From Candidatus Methanoperedens sp. (GTDB lineage: Archaea; Halobacteriota; Methanosarcinia; Methanosarcinales; Methanoperedenaceae): a DNA stretch of 5,594 bases. The translations under genes were made by a program, and so were the position numbers. The stretch covers positions 1-5,594 of the forward strand of contig JAPMTY010000112.1 of assembly GCA_026552835.1 (NCBI GenBank). The letters are read 5' to 3'. The notes under the pieces are model-generated. The model had not been told where the DNA came from and searched no databases. It worked only from the letters and a program-made list of their open reading frames with translations. This document shows, piece after piece, positions 5,343 to 5,594 of the stretch (position 1 is the first letter of the stretch; every line of letters begins with the position of its first letter).

Positions 5343-5594
5343 ATGCTTATCAAATCCGTGGAATTAAAAAACATCAAATCCTACCGCCACGCGACAATCG
5401 AGTTCAAGGAGGGCATAAACGGCATCTGCGGCCAGAACGGGCACGGAAAAACAACCATCCTCGAAGCAATCGGATATGTCCTGTTTGACTACCTGCCCTA
5501 CAAAGATGCAGACTTCCTGCGCCGCGGGGAAAAATCAGGTATGGTTTCTGTTGAAGTTCTCGCAAATAATTTGACTTACATACTTACAAGAAAA
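5343..5594 (+). CDS. rad50: DNA double-strand break repair ATPase Rad50 (5' part, runs off the window)
   Basis: The 84 visible residues begin MLIKSVELKNIKSYRHATIEF, the usual SMC/Rad50 N-terminal strand pattern, followed by the Walker A loop GQNGHGKTT (residues 30-38) with Lys36 for nucleotide phosphate binding. FLRRGEKSG (residues 61-69) and the following strands match the Rad50 ATPase lobe. Rad50 dimerises on ATP and controls access of DNA to Mre11. The remaining part, including coiled coils, zinc hook and Walker B, lies outside the window. The ATG directly abuts the mre11 TAA, and the run of six G encoding the last residues of Mre11 (5333-5338) may serve as the ribosome-binding site. Confidence 0.95.
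   Translation, partial: MLIKSVELKNIKSYRHATIEFKEGINGICGQNGHGKTTILEAIGYVLFDYLPYKDADFLRRGEKSGMVSVEVLANNLTYILTRK

Noticed and set aside
4286..5377. Minus-strand open frames opposite mre11
   Set aside because: They lie antisense to an intact Mre11 with all catalytic motifs and have no recognisable protein features.
1..5594. CRISPR array, tRNA, rRNA or C/D-box sRNA
   Set aside because: No regularly spaced repeats, tRNA-like cloverleaf, or paired C and D boxes were found in intergenic DNA; TGATGA matches fall inside coding genes without partner boxes.

Overview
The window looks like chromosomal DNA from a euryarchaeon, most plausibly a methanogen-lineage organism near the Methanosarcinales. That is inferred from gene content and style, not proven. 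Evidence: an archaeal/eukaryotic-type ribosomal protein L21e, archaeal Pus10 and TrmY, an archaeal mre11-rad50 pair, and TATA-like boxes about 23-31 bases upstream of start codons that mostly lack Shine-Dalgarno sites, the pattern of leaderless archaeal transcripts.

Left half (1-2843, all minus strand). Read in transcription order from the right: a six-helix DUF998 membrane protein (2843-2265); a 47-residue cysteine-rich zinc-ribbon-like protein (2221-2078), very easy to miss; trmY (1997-1413); pus10 (1388-153); and the 5' part of rpl21e (125 to the window edge). TrmY and Pus10 are successive enzymes on tRNA position 54: Pus10 makes pseudouridine and TrmY methylates it to N1-methylpseudouridine. 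The set is a tRNA-modification/translation cluster. trmY and pus10 are also in the same reading frame, separated by one TAG and eight sense codons.

Middle (2844-3120). A divergent intergenic region. Its left end carries the promoter of the membrane protein. Its right end carries a copy of the mre11 promoter. About 160 bases between them have no recognisable gene.

Right half (3121-5594, plus strand). A BRO-N/DinD-like protein (3121-3963), then mre11 (4047-5342) and the 5' end of rad50 (5343 to the edge, start codon directly after the mre11 stop), the double-strand-break end-processing complex.

The most notable structure is a 66-base ungapped direct repeat (3038-3103 and 3989-4054, 56/66 identical by eye). 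Each copy holds a TATA-like box and the first eight bases of mre11. The two copies bracket the BRO/DinD-like gene, as if that gene was placed behind a duplicated mre11 promoter. The left copy keeps the mre11 start codon, which now opens a seven-codon minicistron overlapping the ribosome-binding region of the BRO/DinD-like gene.
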